Part shown: positions 1-6,311 of the stretch, in pieces
Position numbering within the stretch: position 1 is the first letter of the stretch
Layout: every line of letters begins with the position of its first letter
Assembly: GCF_051960575.1 (NCBI RefSeq)
Contig: NZ_JBQCEE010000309.1
Coordinates: 1 to 9,098, forward strand
Length of the DNA stretch: 9,098 bases
From: JBQCEE01 sp051960575
GTDB taxonomy: Bacteria; Actinomycetota; Actinomycetes; Mycobacteriales; Jatrophihabitantaceae
Direction: 5' to 3'
The notes under the pieces: model-generated
The model's database searches: none
What the model was told of the DNA's origin: nothing
What the model saw: the letters and a program-made list of their open reading frames with translations, nothing else
Translations under genes and position numbers: made by a program

Positions 1-140
1 GCCGCCGCGTCCTGCGCGCCGCCGGCGCCCCGGTCGACGGCCCGTCCGCGGTTGCACCGTCGCCCGCCGGAACCGCGGCGGCCGCCGTCGTGTGTGGCGA
101 CGCTGCGGGTGCTGCAACGGCGTGTCCGCCCGCGGCGTAG
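1..140 (+). CDS. Possible C-terminal end of an upstream gene (partial)
   Basis: Reading from base 3, the plus strand is open up to a TAG at 138-140 and gives an Ala/Pro/Gly/Val-rich stretch beginning RRVLRAAGAPVDGPSAVAPS. About 26 of the first 29 codons end in G or C, but the competing frames are nearly as GC-rich, so codon bias does not decide. If real, the tail runs into palindromic repeat copy 1 and the stop codon lies in that repeat's right arm, where the other two copies differ. No domain is recognisable. The stretch could equally be non-coding or belong to the opposite strand. Confidence 0.25.
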   Translation, partial: RRVLRAAGAPVDGPSAVAPSPAGTAAAAVVCGDAAGAATACPPAA

Positions 141-149
141 CCACACACG
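89..149. repeat. 61-bp palindromic repeat, copy 1
   Basis: This is the first of three copies of one 61-bp element. The left arm at 89-110 begins CGTGTGTGGCGACGCTG. The right arm at 128-149 is its reverse complement at 19 of 22 positions, and 17 nt lie between them. By my hand count, with no gaps needed, it matches copy 2 at 47 of 61 positions and copy 3 at 49 of 61. The unpaired centre contains GGCGTGTC, identical in all three copies, so sequence as well as folding seems conserved. Confidence 0.85.
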
Positions 150-163
150 TCGGGCGCCCCGCT

Positions 164-224
164 GGTGTGTGGCGACCCTGCGAGGGGTGGGCCGGCGTGT
201 CCACCCGCAGCGGCGCCACGCACC
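164..224. repeat. 61-bp palindromic repeat, copy 2
   Basis: The second copy is in the same orientation as copy 1 and starts 75 bp after it. Its arms at 164-184 and 204-224 pair at about 17 of 21 positions, with the invariant GGCGTGTC between them. It begins GGTGTGTGGCGACCCTG and ends CGCCACGCACC. The spacer before GGCGTGTC is its most diverged part, while the arms stay complementary, which suggests the hairpin is being kept. Confidence 0.85.
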
Positions 225-269
225 TCCCCACCAGCACGCGGCCGCCGCATGGGTAAGGGATCACCGCAG

Positions 270-301
270 CGCTGTGGACGCGGCTCGAGTTGTCCACAGC
301 G
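270..301. promoter_or_regulatory. Inverted repeat containing a perfect TTGTCCACA DnaA-box-like site
   Basis: CGCTGTGGAC at 270-279 and GTCCACAGCG at 292-301 are perfect inverted copies separated by 12 nt. The right half, read from 290, is TTGTCCACA, which matches the DnaA box preferred in actinobacteria as I recall it. The left half on the opposite strand (281-273) is GCGTCCACA, a 7 of 9 match. The pair lies 48 bp upstream of the ATG at 349. It could bind DnaA, serve as an operator for the downstream gene, or be a chance match. Confidence 0.35.
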
Positions 302-348
302 GCGGCCGGGCGAGCCGACGAGCCACCGCGCGACCGGACGATCGACCG

Positions 349-1275
349 ATGCGCGATGCCATCGATCGACTGCTCGCCCGCTCGGGCCGCGCGGCCTCCC
401 GTGCCCGGCTGCTCGAGGTCGTGAGCCGCAACCAGCTGGACGACGAGGTCGCTCGCGGGCACCTCGTCACGCCGTTCCCACGCGTCCACTGCCGCCCGTG
501 GGACGCGGACGATCTCGACGTGCTCGAGCTCGCCGGCGTGCTCAGCGTCGGCCGCCCGGCCGCGCTGAGCCACACGTCCGGACTGCGCCGGTACGAGCTG
601 CCGGTCGCCGTGCCGGACGACCGCGTGCAGGTCACCACCCACATCGGACGCCACCCCATCGGCCGGTCGCCGGACCTGGTCGTCCACCGCACCCGCGTCC
701 CCACGGCGGTGCGGCTCGTCCGCGGCGTCCCGACGGTCGAACCCGCGGTGGCCGTCACCCGGTCGTGGCCGCTGCTCGTCGGCCCCGACCAGCGCGCCGC
801 GGCGATCACCGCCGTCCGCAGCGGGTTGCTGACAGCCGGCGAGCTGGCCGCGGCGGCCGAGCGGGCGGTCGGGATGCCGGGACGCAAGCGATTGCTCGAG
901 CTCACAACGCTGCTGGACGCCGGCTGCGAGAGCGAACTCGAGATCTGGGGCTACCTCGGGGTGTTCGACGTCCCGGGCCTCCGACACATGCGGCGGCAGC
1001 GAGTCATCACGGTCGACGGCCGGCAGTACCGCCTCGACGGGGCCTTCGAGGACGAGCAGGTCGCGATCGAGCTCGACGGCGAGCGGTACCACTCGACCCG
1101 GGCGCAGCGCGAACGCGACCGGCGGCGGGACGCAGCGCTCGCGACGATCGACTGGCTGACCCTGCGGTACTCGCACGAGCGGCTGCACGACGACGCGCGG
1201 GGATGCCGGCGGGACACCCTGCGCACCCTCGCCGCTCGCGAAGGGCACCGTCGGCGCTGGTCACTCACGGGGTGA
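349..1275 (+). CDS. AbiEi-like / DUF559 nuclease-fold protein
   Basis: This 308-residue protein has the architecture often annotated in actinobacteria as a type IV AbiEi-family antitoxin-like protein with a C-terminal DUF559 (Vsr-like) domain. Residues 1-50 (MRDAIDRLLARSGRAASRAR onward) resemble the small winged-helix start of these proteins. Residues 190-280 carry the PD-(D/E)xK-like signature: SELEIWGYL, D230 in YRLDGAF, E241 and D243 in AIELDGERYH, then RERDRRRDAAL and a Trp before LTLRYSHERL. ATG 349 was chosen because the upstream extension is Arg-rich and reads through repeats, whereas the family usually starts with a helix like this one. There is no strong Shine-Dalgarno sequence. No AbiEii-type nucleotidyltransferase toxin lies beside it, so an antitoxin role is not supported by context. 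A role as nuclease or DNA-binding protein is inferred from the fold only. Palindromic repeats lie on both sides. The 225-348 interval before it shows only the inverted pair at 270-301. Confidence 0.82.
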   Translation: MRDAIDRLLARSGRAASRARLLEVVSRNQLDDEVARGHLVTPFPRVHCRPWDADDLDVLELAGVLSVGRPAALSHTSGLRRYELPVAVPDDRVQVTTHIGRHPIGRSPDLVVHRTRVPTAVRLVRGVPTVEPAVAVTRSWPLLVGPDQRAAAITAVRSGLLTAGELAAAAERAVGMPGRKRLLELTTLLDAGCESELEIWGYLGVFDVPGLRHMRRQRVITVDGRQYRLDGAFEDEQVAIELDGERYHSTRAQRERDRRRDAALATIDWLTLRYSHERLHDDARGCRRDTLRTLAAREGHRRRWSLTG

Positions 1276-1282
1276 CGCCGCA

Positions 1283-1343
1283 GGTGTGTGGCCGCGCTGC
1301 GGGGCCCGCCACGGCGTGTCTGCCCGCAGCATCGCCACACACA
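1283..1343. repeat. 61-bp palindromic repeat, copy 3
   Basis: The third copy starts 7 nt after the stop codon of the DUF559 gene, in the same orientation as copies 1 and 2. The arms at 1283-1303 and 1323-1343 pair at about 17 of 21 positions. The invariant GGCGTGTC is at 1313-1320. It matches copy 1 at 49 and copy 2 at 45 of 61 positions. Because of its location it may also end transcription of the DUF559 gene, although no T-run follows. Its right end merges into the (CA)12 tract. Confidence 0.85.
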
Positions 1344-1360
1344 CACACACACACACACAC
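1336..1360. repeat. (CA)12 dinucleotide microsatellite
   Basis: Twenty-five bases of uninterrupted CA dinucleotide (twelve units plus a final C) continue the CCACACAC end of palindromic repeat copy 3. Copy 1 ends with only about three such units, so this tract looks like an expansion of the repeat's own terminus by replication slippage. It lies between the two convergent genes and outside any likely coding region, so length changes should be tolerated. Confidence 0.95.
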
Positions 1361-1398
1361 GGCGCGGCCGCCGCCTGTCGGGACGGACGAACCGCCGG

Positions 1399-1443
1399 AC
1401 GACGACGGCCCCGGCACCATCCGGTGCCGGGGCCGTTCGTCGT
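1399..1443 (-). terminator. Hairpin terminator after clpX (possibly bidirectional)
   Basis: The arm at 1399-1418 (core ACGGCCCCGGCACC) pairs with 1423-1443 across a 4-nt loop. The result is a stem of about 20 bp with one bulged base. It begins 14 nt beyond the clpX stop codon. No U-run follows on either strand, which is common for terminators in GC-rich actinobacteria. Lying between convergent genes, it may stop transcripts from both directions. Confidence 0.8.
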
Positions 1444-1457
1444 GGGGTCGGGTCGGG

Positions 1458-2747
<1,290 letters not shown>

Positions 2748-2752
2748 GGCGG

Positions 2753-2760
2753 CTTCCCCT
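2753..2760 (-). promoter_or_regulatory. Ribosome binding site supporting the clpX TTG start
   Basis: On the minus strand AGGGGAAG ends 5 nt before the TTG at 2747. It favours this rare start over the in-frame ATG at 2786, which has no comparable site. A small 6-bp inverted repeat (2766-2771 with 2779-2784) lies just upstream in the presumed leader. Confidence 0.6.
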
Positions 2761-2911
2761 CTGTCGTGCGCCGATGACGCGCACATTCCTCGATGGTCTG
2801 TCCCATGCCGCCGGTCAGTGCGGTGGAGACGGCTCCGCAGGCGTACTGAGACCTAGGACGGTACCCGGATTCGGCCCGGAAGTCGTCCCCAATCGCCCGG
2901 CGCGGCGCAGG

Positions 2912-2944
2912 TCGGCCCATCCGGCCGACAACCGGATGGGCCGA
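2912..2944 (-). terminator. Hairpin between clpP2 and clpX
   Basis: TCGGCCCATCCGG at 2912-2924 and its perfect reverse complement at 2932-2944 form a 13-bp stem with a 7-nt loop. It starts 6 nt after the clpP2 stop codon. There is no U-run. It most likely ends or attenuates the clpP1-clpP2 transcript, which would separate clpX expression from that of the peptidase pair. Confidence 0.72.
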
Positions 2945-2950
2945 ACGTCC

Positions 2951-3598
2951 TCAGGCGTTGTCGATCTTGCGGCTGCTGATGACCTCGTCGACCATGCCGT
3001 ACTCCTTGGCCTGCTCGGCCGTGAAGATCTTGTCGCGCTCGACGTCGCGGTGGATGGTCTCGATGTCCTGCCCGGTGTGCCGGGCCAGGATCTGCTCCAT
3101 GAGGTCACGCATGCGCAGGATCTCGCGGGCCTGGATGTCCAGGTCGGAGATCTGCTGGGCGCCCTCGGTGCCGCCGGACGGCTGGTGGATGAGGATGCGC
3201 GAGTTCGACAGGGCGTAGCGCTTGCCCTTCGTGCCGGCGGCGGGCAGCACCGCGGCTGCCGAGGCGGCCTGCCCCATGCAGTAGGTCTGGATCTCGGGCC
3301 GGACGAACTGCAGCGTGTCGTAGATGGCCGTCAGCGCGGTGAACGAGCCGCCCGGCGAGTTGATGTAGATGAGGATGTCGCGGTCGGGGTCGTTGGACTC
3401 GAGCACGATCAGCTGGGCGATGACGTCGTTGGCGACGACGTCGTCGATCGGCGCCCCGAGGAAGATGATGCGCTCCTCGAAGAGCTTGTTGTACGGGTTC
3501 GACTCCTTGATGCCGTAGTTCGTCCGCTCGACGAACGACGGGAGCACGTAGCGCGAGGACGGGCCCTGCGCTCCGCCGAAGGGGCTGTACAGGTTCAC
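2951..3598 (-). CDS. clpP2: ClpP2, ATP-dependent Clp protease proteolytic subunit
   Basis: This is a serine peptidase subunit of the Clp protease, here the second gene of a pair. In mycobacteria ClpP1 and ClpP2 form a mixed tetradecamer, and ClpX docks on the ClpP2 ring. The 215-residue protein has the catalytic triad Ser113 (GQAASAAA), His138 (RILIHQPSGG) and Asp189 (ERDKIF). It also has the INSPGGS oxyanion segment, and relative to E. coli ClpP two extra residues between His and Asp, as in mycobacterial ClpP2. The N-terminus of about 40 residues before EERIIFLG is longer than in ClpP1 and probably includes a processed propeptide. The GTG start at 3598 follows AAGGAG by 7 nt. Only 11 nt separate it from the clpP1 stop, so the two are co-transcribed. 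The 1/2 assignment rests on gene order and the His-Asp spacing. Confidence 0.97.
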   Translation of the reverse strand: MNLYSPFGGAQGPSSRYVLPSFVERTNYGIKESNPYNKLFEERIIFLGAPIDDVVANDVIAQLIVLESNDPDRDILIYINSPGGSFTALTAIYDTLQFVRPEIQTYCMGQAASAAAVLPAAGTKGKRYALSNSRILIHQPSGGTEGAQQISDLDIQAREILRMRDLMEQILARHTGQDIETIHRDVERDKIFTAEQAKEYGMVDEVISSRKIDNA

Positions 3599-3605
3599 GG
3601 CGAGG

Positions 3606-3611
3606 CTCCTT
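3606..3611 (-). promoter_or_regulatory. clpP2 ribosome binding site overlapping the clpP1 stop
   Basis: AAGGAG uses the last two bases of the clpP1 TAA stop codon and lies 7 nt before the clpP2 GTG. Ribosomes finishing clpP1 would therefore stand on the clpP2 initiation region. This suggests translational coupling that keeps the two subunits near equal amounts, as a mixed two-ring protease needs. Confidence 0.75.
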
Positions 3612-4236
3612 ATTCCGGCGTCACGTTGCCGCTGGGCACGTCGCTGACGCGGCGCACGATGTGGTCGATGAAGCCGTACTCGAGGGCTTCCTGGGCGGTG
3701 AACCAGCGGTCGCGGTCACCGTCCTCGGTGATCTTCTCGACGGTCTGCCCCGTGTGCTGCGCGATGAGCTCGGCCATCTCGCGCTTGGTGAGGTTCCACT
3801 GCTCGGCCTGGATCTTGATGTCCGAGGCGGTGCCGCCGAGGCCGGCGGAGCCCTGGTGCATCAGGATGCGGGCGTGCGGGAGGGCGTAGCGCTTGCCGCG
3901 CGCGCCGGCCGACAGCAGGAACTGCCCCATCGACGCCGACAGCCCGAGCGACCAGGTCGCGACGTCGCACTCGATGAGTTCCATCGTGTCGAAGATCGCC
4001 ATGCCGGCCGTGACCGAGCCGCCCGGCGAGTTGATGTACAGGTTGATGTCGCGCTTCGGGTCCTCGGCCGACAGCAGCAGCAACTGCGCGCAGATCTGGT
4101 TGGCGATCGCGTCGTCGACGGGCTGCCCGAGGAAGATGATCCGCTCGCGCAGCAACCGGTCGTAGACCGAGTCGTACAGGTTCATGCCGCCGCCGGCACC
4201 GCGCATCTCGACGCCCATGCTGTCTCTCAAGCTCAT
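3610..4236 (-). CDS. clpP1: ClpP1, ATP-dependent Clp protease proteolytic subunit
   Basis: This is the first proteolytic subunit of the paired Clp peptidase. The 208-residue protein shows Ser102 in GLSASMGQFLL, His127 in ARILMHQGSAG and Asp176 in GDRDRWF, plus the INSPGGS segment and the C-terminal EALEYGFIDHI signature. His-Asp spacing equals that of E. coli ClpP. ATG 4236 was chosen because a TAGGGT box stands exactly 7 nt upstream, which fits a leaderless transcript. A GTG at 4260 would add eight residues and has no ribosome binding site. Later ATGs at residues 7, 11 and 18 are possible, and the N-terminus is probably trimmed as a propeptide in any case. It lies 72 bp after tig. A ClgR-like palindrome in that gap suggests separate, stress-responsive control of clpP1-clpP2. 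Confidence 0.97.
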   Translation of the reverse strand: MSLRDSMGVEMRGAGGGMNLYDSVYDRLLRERIIFLGQPVDDAIANQICAQLLLLSAEDPKRDINLYINSPGGSVTAGMAIFDTMELIECDVATWSLGLSASMGQFLLSAGARGKRYALPHARILMHQGSAGLGGTASDIKIQAEQWNLTKREMAELIAQHTGQTVEKITEDGDRDRWFTAQEALEYGFIDHIVRRVSDVPSGNVTPE

Positions 4237-4243
4237 GTCCTCG

Positions 4244-4249
4244 ACCCTA
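4244..4249 (-). promoter_or_regulatory. Candidate -10 box for a leaderless clpP1 transcript
   Basis: TAGGGT on the minus strand fits the actinobacterial TANNNT -10 pattern and ends 7 nt before the ATG of clpP1. The transcript would then begin at or next to the start codon. I find no TTGACA-like -35 at 16-19 nt spacing, which would suit a promoter that depends on an activator such as the ClgR-like site upstream. Confidence 0.5.
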
Positions 4250-4287
4250 CTGAACGGCACTGACAGAAACGCGCCGGACGACCCCGA

Positions 4288-4305
4288 GTTCGCTGCCGGC
4301 GGAAC
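4288..4305 (-). promoter_or_regulatory. Candidate ClgR-type operator upstream of clpP1
   Basis: GTTCGCTGCCGGCGGAAC (plus strand) is a near-palindrome with GTTCGC and GCGGAAC half-sites. Read on the minus strand, its core CGCCGGCAGCG agrees with the ClgR-type pattern CGCYNANRGCG, as I recall it, at all specified positions except one. It lies about 52-69 bp upstream of the proposed clpP1 transcription start and 3 bp beyond the tig stop codon. ClgR is the known activator of clp genes in actinobacteria. Assignment here is by motif only. Confidence 0.45.
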
Positions 4306-4308
4306 GGC

Positions 4309-5733
4309 TCACTCGGCGTGGTCGCCGTGATCGTGGTCGCCGTGATCGTGGTCGCCGTGGTCGTGCGCGCCGACCGGCTCCTCGTCCCCGTCGCCGGCCA
4401 CGACGTCCGCGAGCGCGTCGGGGCTGAGGGCCTTGAGGTCGACCGGGTTGCCCGAAGCGTCGGTGATGACGGCCGACTCGAGCACCTGGGCCAGCGCCTT
4501 GTTGCGGCGCACGTCGGCGTAGAGCAGGGGCAGGTTGCCGCCCTGGACGATCTGGTTGGCGAACTCCTGCGGTGCCATCTGGTAACGCTGCGCCTGCCGC
4601 ACGAGGTACTCGGTGAGCTCGGCGTCGCCGACCTGCACCTGCTCCTGGTCGGCGATCGCGTCGAGGATGAACTGCGCGCGCACCGACTTCTCGGCGTCGG
4701 CCCGCAGCTCCTCGGTGAACTCCTCGCGCGTCTTGCCCTGCAGCGACAGGAACTGCTCGAAGACGGCGTCGTCGTGGCCGAGCTGGTGCACGATCTCGTG
4801 CTCGCGGTAGTCGACCTCGGCCTGGACGGCCGAGTCGGGCAGCGGGAACTCGACGGTCTCGAGCAGGTGCTCGAGCAGCTTCTCGCGGGCCTGCGAGCCC
4901 TGCTCGAGGGCCTTGACGCGCGAGAGGCGGGTGCGCAGGTCGTCGCGCAGCTCGTCGATGGTGTCGAACTCGCTGGCCAGCGTCGCGAAGTCGTCGTCGA
5001 GCGCCGGCAGCTCCTTGGTCTTCACCGAGTTGACCGTGGCGGTCACCTCGGCCTCGGAGCCCGCCTTCGCGCCGTTGCGCAGCGTGGTCGTGAACGTCGC
5101 CGACTCGCCGGCGGACTTGCCGCGGAGGGCGTCGTCCAGCCCGTCGACCAGGTCGCCGGAGCCGACGACGTACGACAGGCCGCTGGCCGCGCCGTCCTCG
5201 ACCTCCTCGCCGTCGACGACGGTGCGCAGGTCGAGCGAGACGTAGTCGCCGTCCTCGACCGCGCGGTCGACGCCCTTGAGCGAGCCGAAGCGCTCGCGCA
5301 GGCCGTCGAGCTGCTCGTCGATGTCGGCGTCCGAGACGACCGCGTCGTCGACGGTCACCGCGATGCCATCGACGTCGCCCACGGTGATCTCGGGACGCAC
5401 GTCGACCTCGGCGGTGAAGCTCAGCGACTCGCCGTCGTCGAGCTTGTCGATGTCGATGTCGGGCTGGCCGAGCACCCGCAGCTCGTGCTCGCGGGCGGCG
5501 TCCGAGTACAGCTTCGGCAGCGCCTCGTTGATCGCCTCCTGCAGCACGGCCGCGCGACCGACGCGCTGGTCGATGATGCGGGCCGGCACCTTGCCGGGGC
5601 GGAACCCGGGCACGCGCACCTGCTGTGCGATCTGCTTGTAGGCGGCGTCCAGGCTCGGATTGAGGTCCTCGAACGGCACCTCCACGGCGAGCCGGACGCG
5701 GGTCGGGCTCAGGTTCTCGACGGTGCTCTTCAC
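4309..5733 (-). CDS. tig: Trigger factor, ribosome-associated chaperone and peptidyl-prolyl isomerase
   Basis: Trigger factor binds beside the ribosomal exit tunnel and shields nascent chains. The 474-residue protein starts MKSTVENLSPTRVRLAVEV and carries the ribosome-binding signature GFRPGKVP at 43-50. An FKBP-type isomerase domain follows at about 156-240, including DGDYVSLDLRT and SYVVGSGDLVDGLDDAL. The C-terminal chaperone domain is helical. The GTG at 5733 was chosen because it begins the conserved N-terminus and has GAGGA 8 nt upstream. The frame stays open further but would run into the tRNA gene. The C-terminus is unusual: after an acidic linker, residues 457-472 are HDHGD-type repeats with seven histidines, encoded by a 15-bp tandem repeat. 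The tail could bind nickel, zinc or similar ions, as the His-rich tail of SlyD does. That is inference. The gene begins 44 nt after the 3' end of tRNA-Pro. Confidence 0.97.
   Translation of the reverse strand: MKSTVENLSPTRVRLAVEVPFEDLNPSLDAAYKQIAQQVRVPGFRPGKVPARIIDQRVGRAAVLQEAINEALPKLYSDAAREHELRVLGQPDIDIDKLDDGESLSFTAEVDVRPEITVGDVDGIAVTVDDAVVSDADIDEQLDGLRERFGSLKGVDRAVEDGDYVSLDLRTVVDGEEVEDGAASGLSYVVGSGDLVDGLDDALRGKSAGESATFTTTLRNGAKAGSEAEVTATVNSVKTKELPALDDDFATLASEFDTIDELRDDLRTRLSRVKALEQGSQAREKLLEHLLETVEFPLPDSAVQAEVDYREHEIVHQLGHDDAVFEQFLSLQGKTREEFTEELRADAEKSVRAQFILDAIADQEQVQVGDAELTEYLVRQAQRYQMAPQEFANQIVQGGNLPLLYADVRRNKALAQVLESAVITDASGNPVDLKALSPDALADVVAGDGDEEPVGAHDHGDHDHGDHDHGDHAE
4318..4362. repeat. 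15-bp tandem repeat encoding the His-rich tail of trigger factor
   Basis: Three head-to-tail units of GTGGTCGCCGTGATC lie at 4318-4332, 4333-4347 and 4348-4362. Only one base differs, A to G in the last unit. On the minus strand each unit encodes a five-residue block of the HDHGD pattern. Because the unit is a multiple of three, gain or loss of copies changes tail length without shifting the frame. Confidence 0.93.
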
Positions 5734-5777
5734 GCGCGGGTTCCTCGGGTCCTTCTGATCGGTTCGAACGAAGCGGG

Positions 5778-5851
5778 TCGGGGTGGCGGGATTCGAACCC
5801 ACGGCCCCTCGCTCCCAAAGCGAGTGCGCTACCAAACTGCGCCACACCCCG
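5778..5851 (-). tRNA. tRNA-Pro (anticodon UGG)
   Basis: The 74-nt minus-strand sequence folds as a complete cloverleaf. The acceptor stem CGGGGTG pairs with CACCCCG and is followed by A73. The D-arm contains GGTAGCGC. The anticodon stem CTCGC/GCGAG encloses the loop TTTGGGA with TGG at positions 34-36. The T-arm contains GGTTCGAATCC. CCA is not encoded. The gene lies 17 nt beyond the sodX stop and 44 nt before the tig start on the same strand. The short spacers and lack of an evident promoter after it suggest that tig transcripts may begin at or before the tRNA. Confidence 0.97.
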
Positions 5852-5868
5852 GGCGGCGACCCCCCACT

Positions 5869-6255
5869 CTACGGGCGCACGGGCGCGGGCACGCGGGCCG
5901 GTCGGACCGCCCCGGACCGGACGAGGAGCACGGCCCGCGCCAGCACCCGGGCGGGCCCGTGCGTCCGGCTGTCGCCGCCCGCCGCCTCGTTGTCGGACGC
6001 GACCCACCAGCCGCCGTCGACCGGGCGCAACGCCCGTTTCACGACCAGCCGGCCGGGCAGGTCCGCGAACCGGGCGAGCACAACATCCCCGGCGCGCACG
6101 GACGCGCCGTGCCGCACCACGAGTCGATCACCCGGACGCAGCGCCGGCACCATCGACGGCCCCACGACCCGCACGACCTGCCACGGCAGCAGCGCCTCCC
6201 GCGGGCCCCGCGCCGCACCTTTTCGCGGGAGTAAGGTGCGAAACAGGTTGGTCAT
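5869..6255 (-). CDS. sodX: SodX, nickel superoxide dismutase maturation protease (S26-like)
   Basis: SodX is a signal-peptidase-like serine protease that trims the SodN precursor so that His1 can bind nickel. Numbered from ATG 6255, the 128-residue protein has the S26 serine motif VGPSMVPALRPGDRLVV with Ser34 and the lysine motif RLVVKRAL with Lys73. The conserved box ASDNEAAGGDSR is at 86-97. No transmembrane helix precedes the serine, unlike true signal peptidases, which fits a cytoplasmic enzyme. The basic N-terminus (MTNLFRTLLPRKGAARGPRE) is poorly conserved. A GTG at 6282 would add nine residues, and neither start has a good ribosome binding site. The gene is divergent from sodN, 56 bp apart, and this adjacency strongly supports the assignment. 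tRNA-Pro and tig follow on the same strand. Confidence 0.92.
   Translation of the reverse strand: MTNLFRTLLPRKGAARGPREALLPWQVVRVVGPSMVPALRPGDRLVVRHGASVRAGDVVLARFADLPGRLVVKRALRPVDGGWWVASDNEAAGGDSRTHGPARVLARAVLLVRSGAVRPARVPAPVRP
6214..6240. promoter_or_regulatory. Inverted repeat with TAAGGT box, candidate sodN promoter/operator
   Basis: CGCACCTT at 6214-6221 and AAGGTGCG at 6233-6240 are perfect inverted copies with 11 nt between them. They lie inside the first codons of sodX. The right half includes TAAGGT at 6232-6237, a TANNNT-type -10 reading toward sodN, which would give a leader of about 70 nt. The repeat could therefore be an operator at the sodN promoter. It does not match the Nur box (TTGCAA-like halves) as I recall it. 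No convincing -35 is visible. Confidence 0.35.
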
Positions 6256-6299
6256 CCGCCCAGTCTGTCCGCCTGTCCTCACCTCGCGTCCGTCGACCC

Positions 6300-6305
6300 A
6301 GGAGG
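6300..6305 (+). promoter_or_regulatory. Strong ribosome binding site of sodN
   Basis: AGGAGG is a perfect anti-Shine-Dalgarno match and lies 6 nt before the GTG at 6312. It fixes the sodN start and suggests high translation, as expected for an abundant detoxifying enzyme. Confidence 0.85.
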
Positions 6306-6311
6306 TCCTCC

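Noticed and set aside
89..224. CRISPR array from two evenly spaced palindromic repeats
   Set aside because: The units are 61 bp, imperfect and only two in a row with a 14-bp gap. There are no spacers of CRISPR size and no cas genes.
349..1275. Complete type IV toxin-antitoxin (AbiE) system
   Set aside because: Only the AbiEi-like part is present. The flanking genes are clpX and an uncharacterised stretch, with no nucleotidyltransferase toxin.
5778..5851. tRNA gene as an integration site for a mobile element
   Set aside because: No integrase, no duplicated tRNA 3' end and no change in composition is visible next to it; the neighbours are core genes.
4247..6007. 586-codon minus-strand frame overlapping tig
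   Set aside because: It is the out-of-frame companion of tig, dominated by Arg, and covers the tRNA.
4318..6234. 638-codon plus-strand frame antisense to tig, tRNA-Pro and sodX
   Set aside because: It is the mirror frame of tig codons, passes through a tRNA gene and has low-complexity Leu/Val/Asp/Arg composition.
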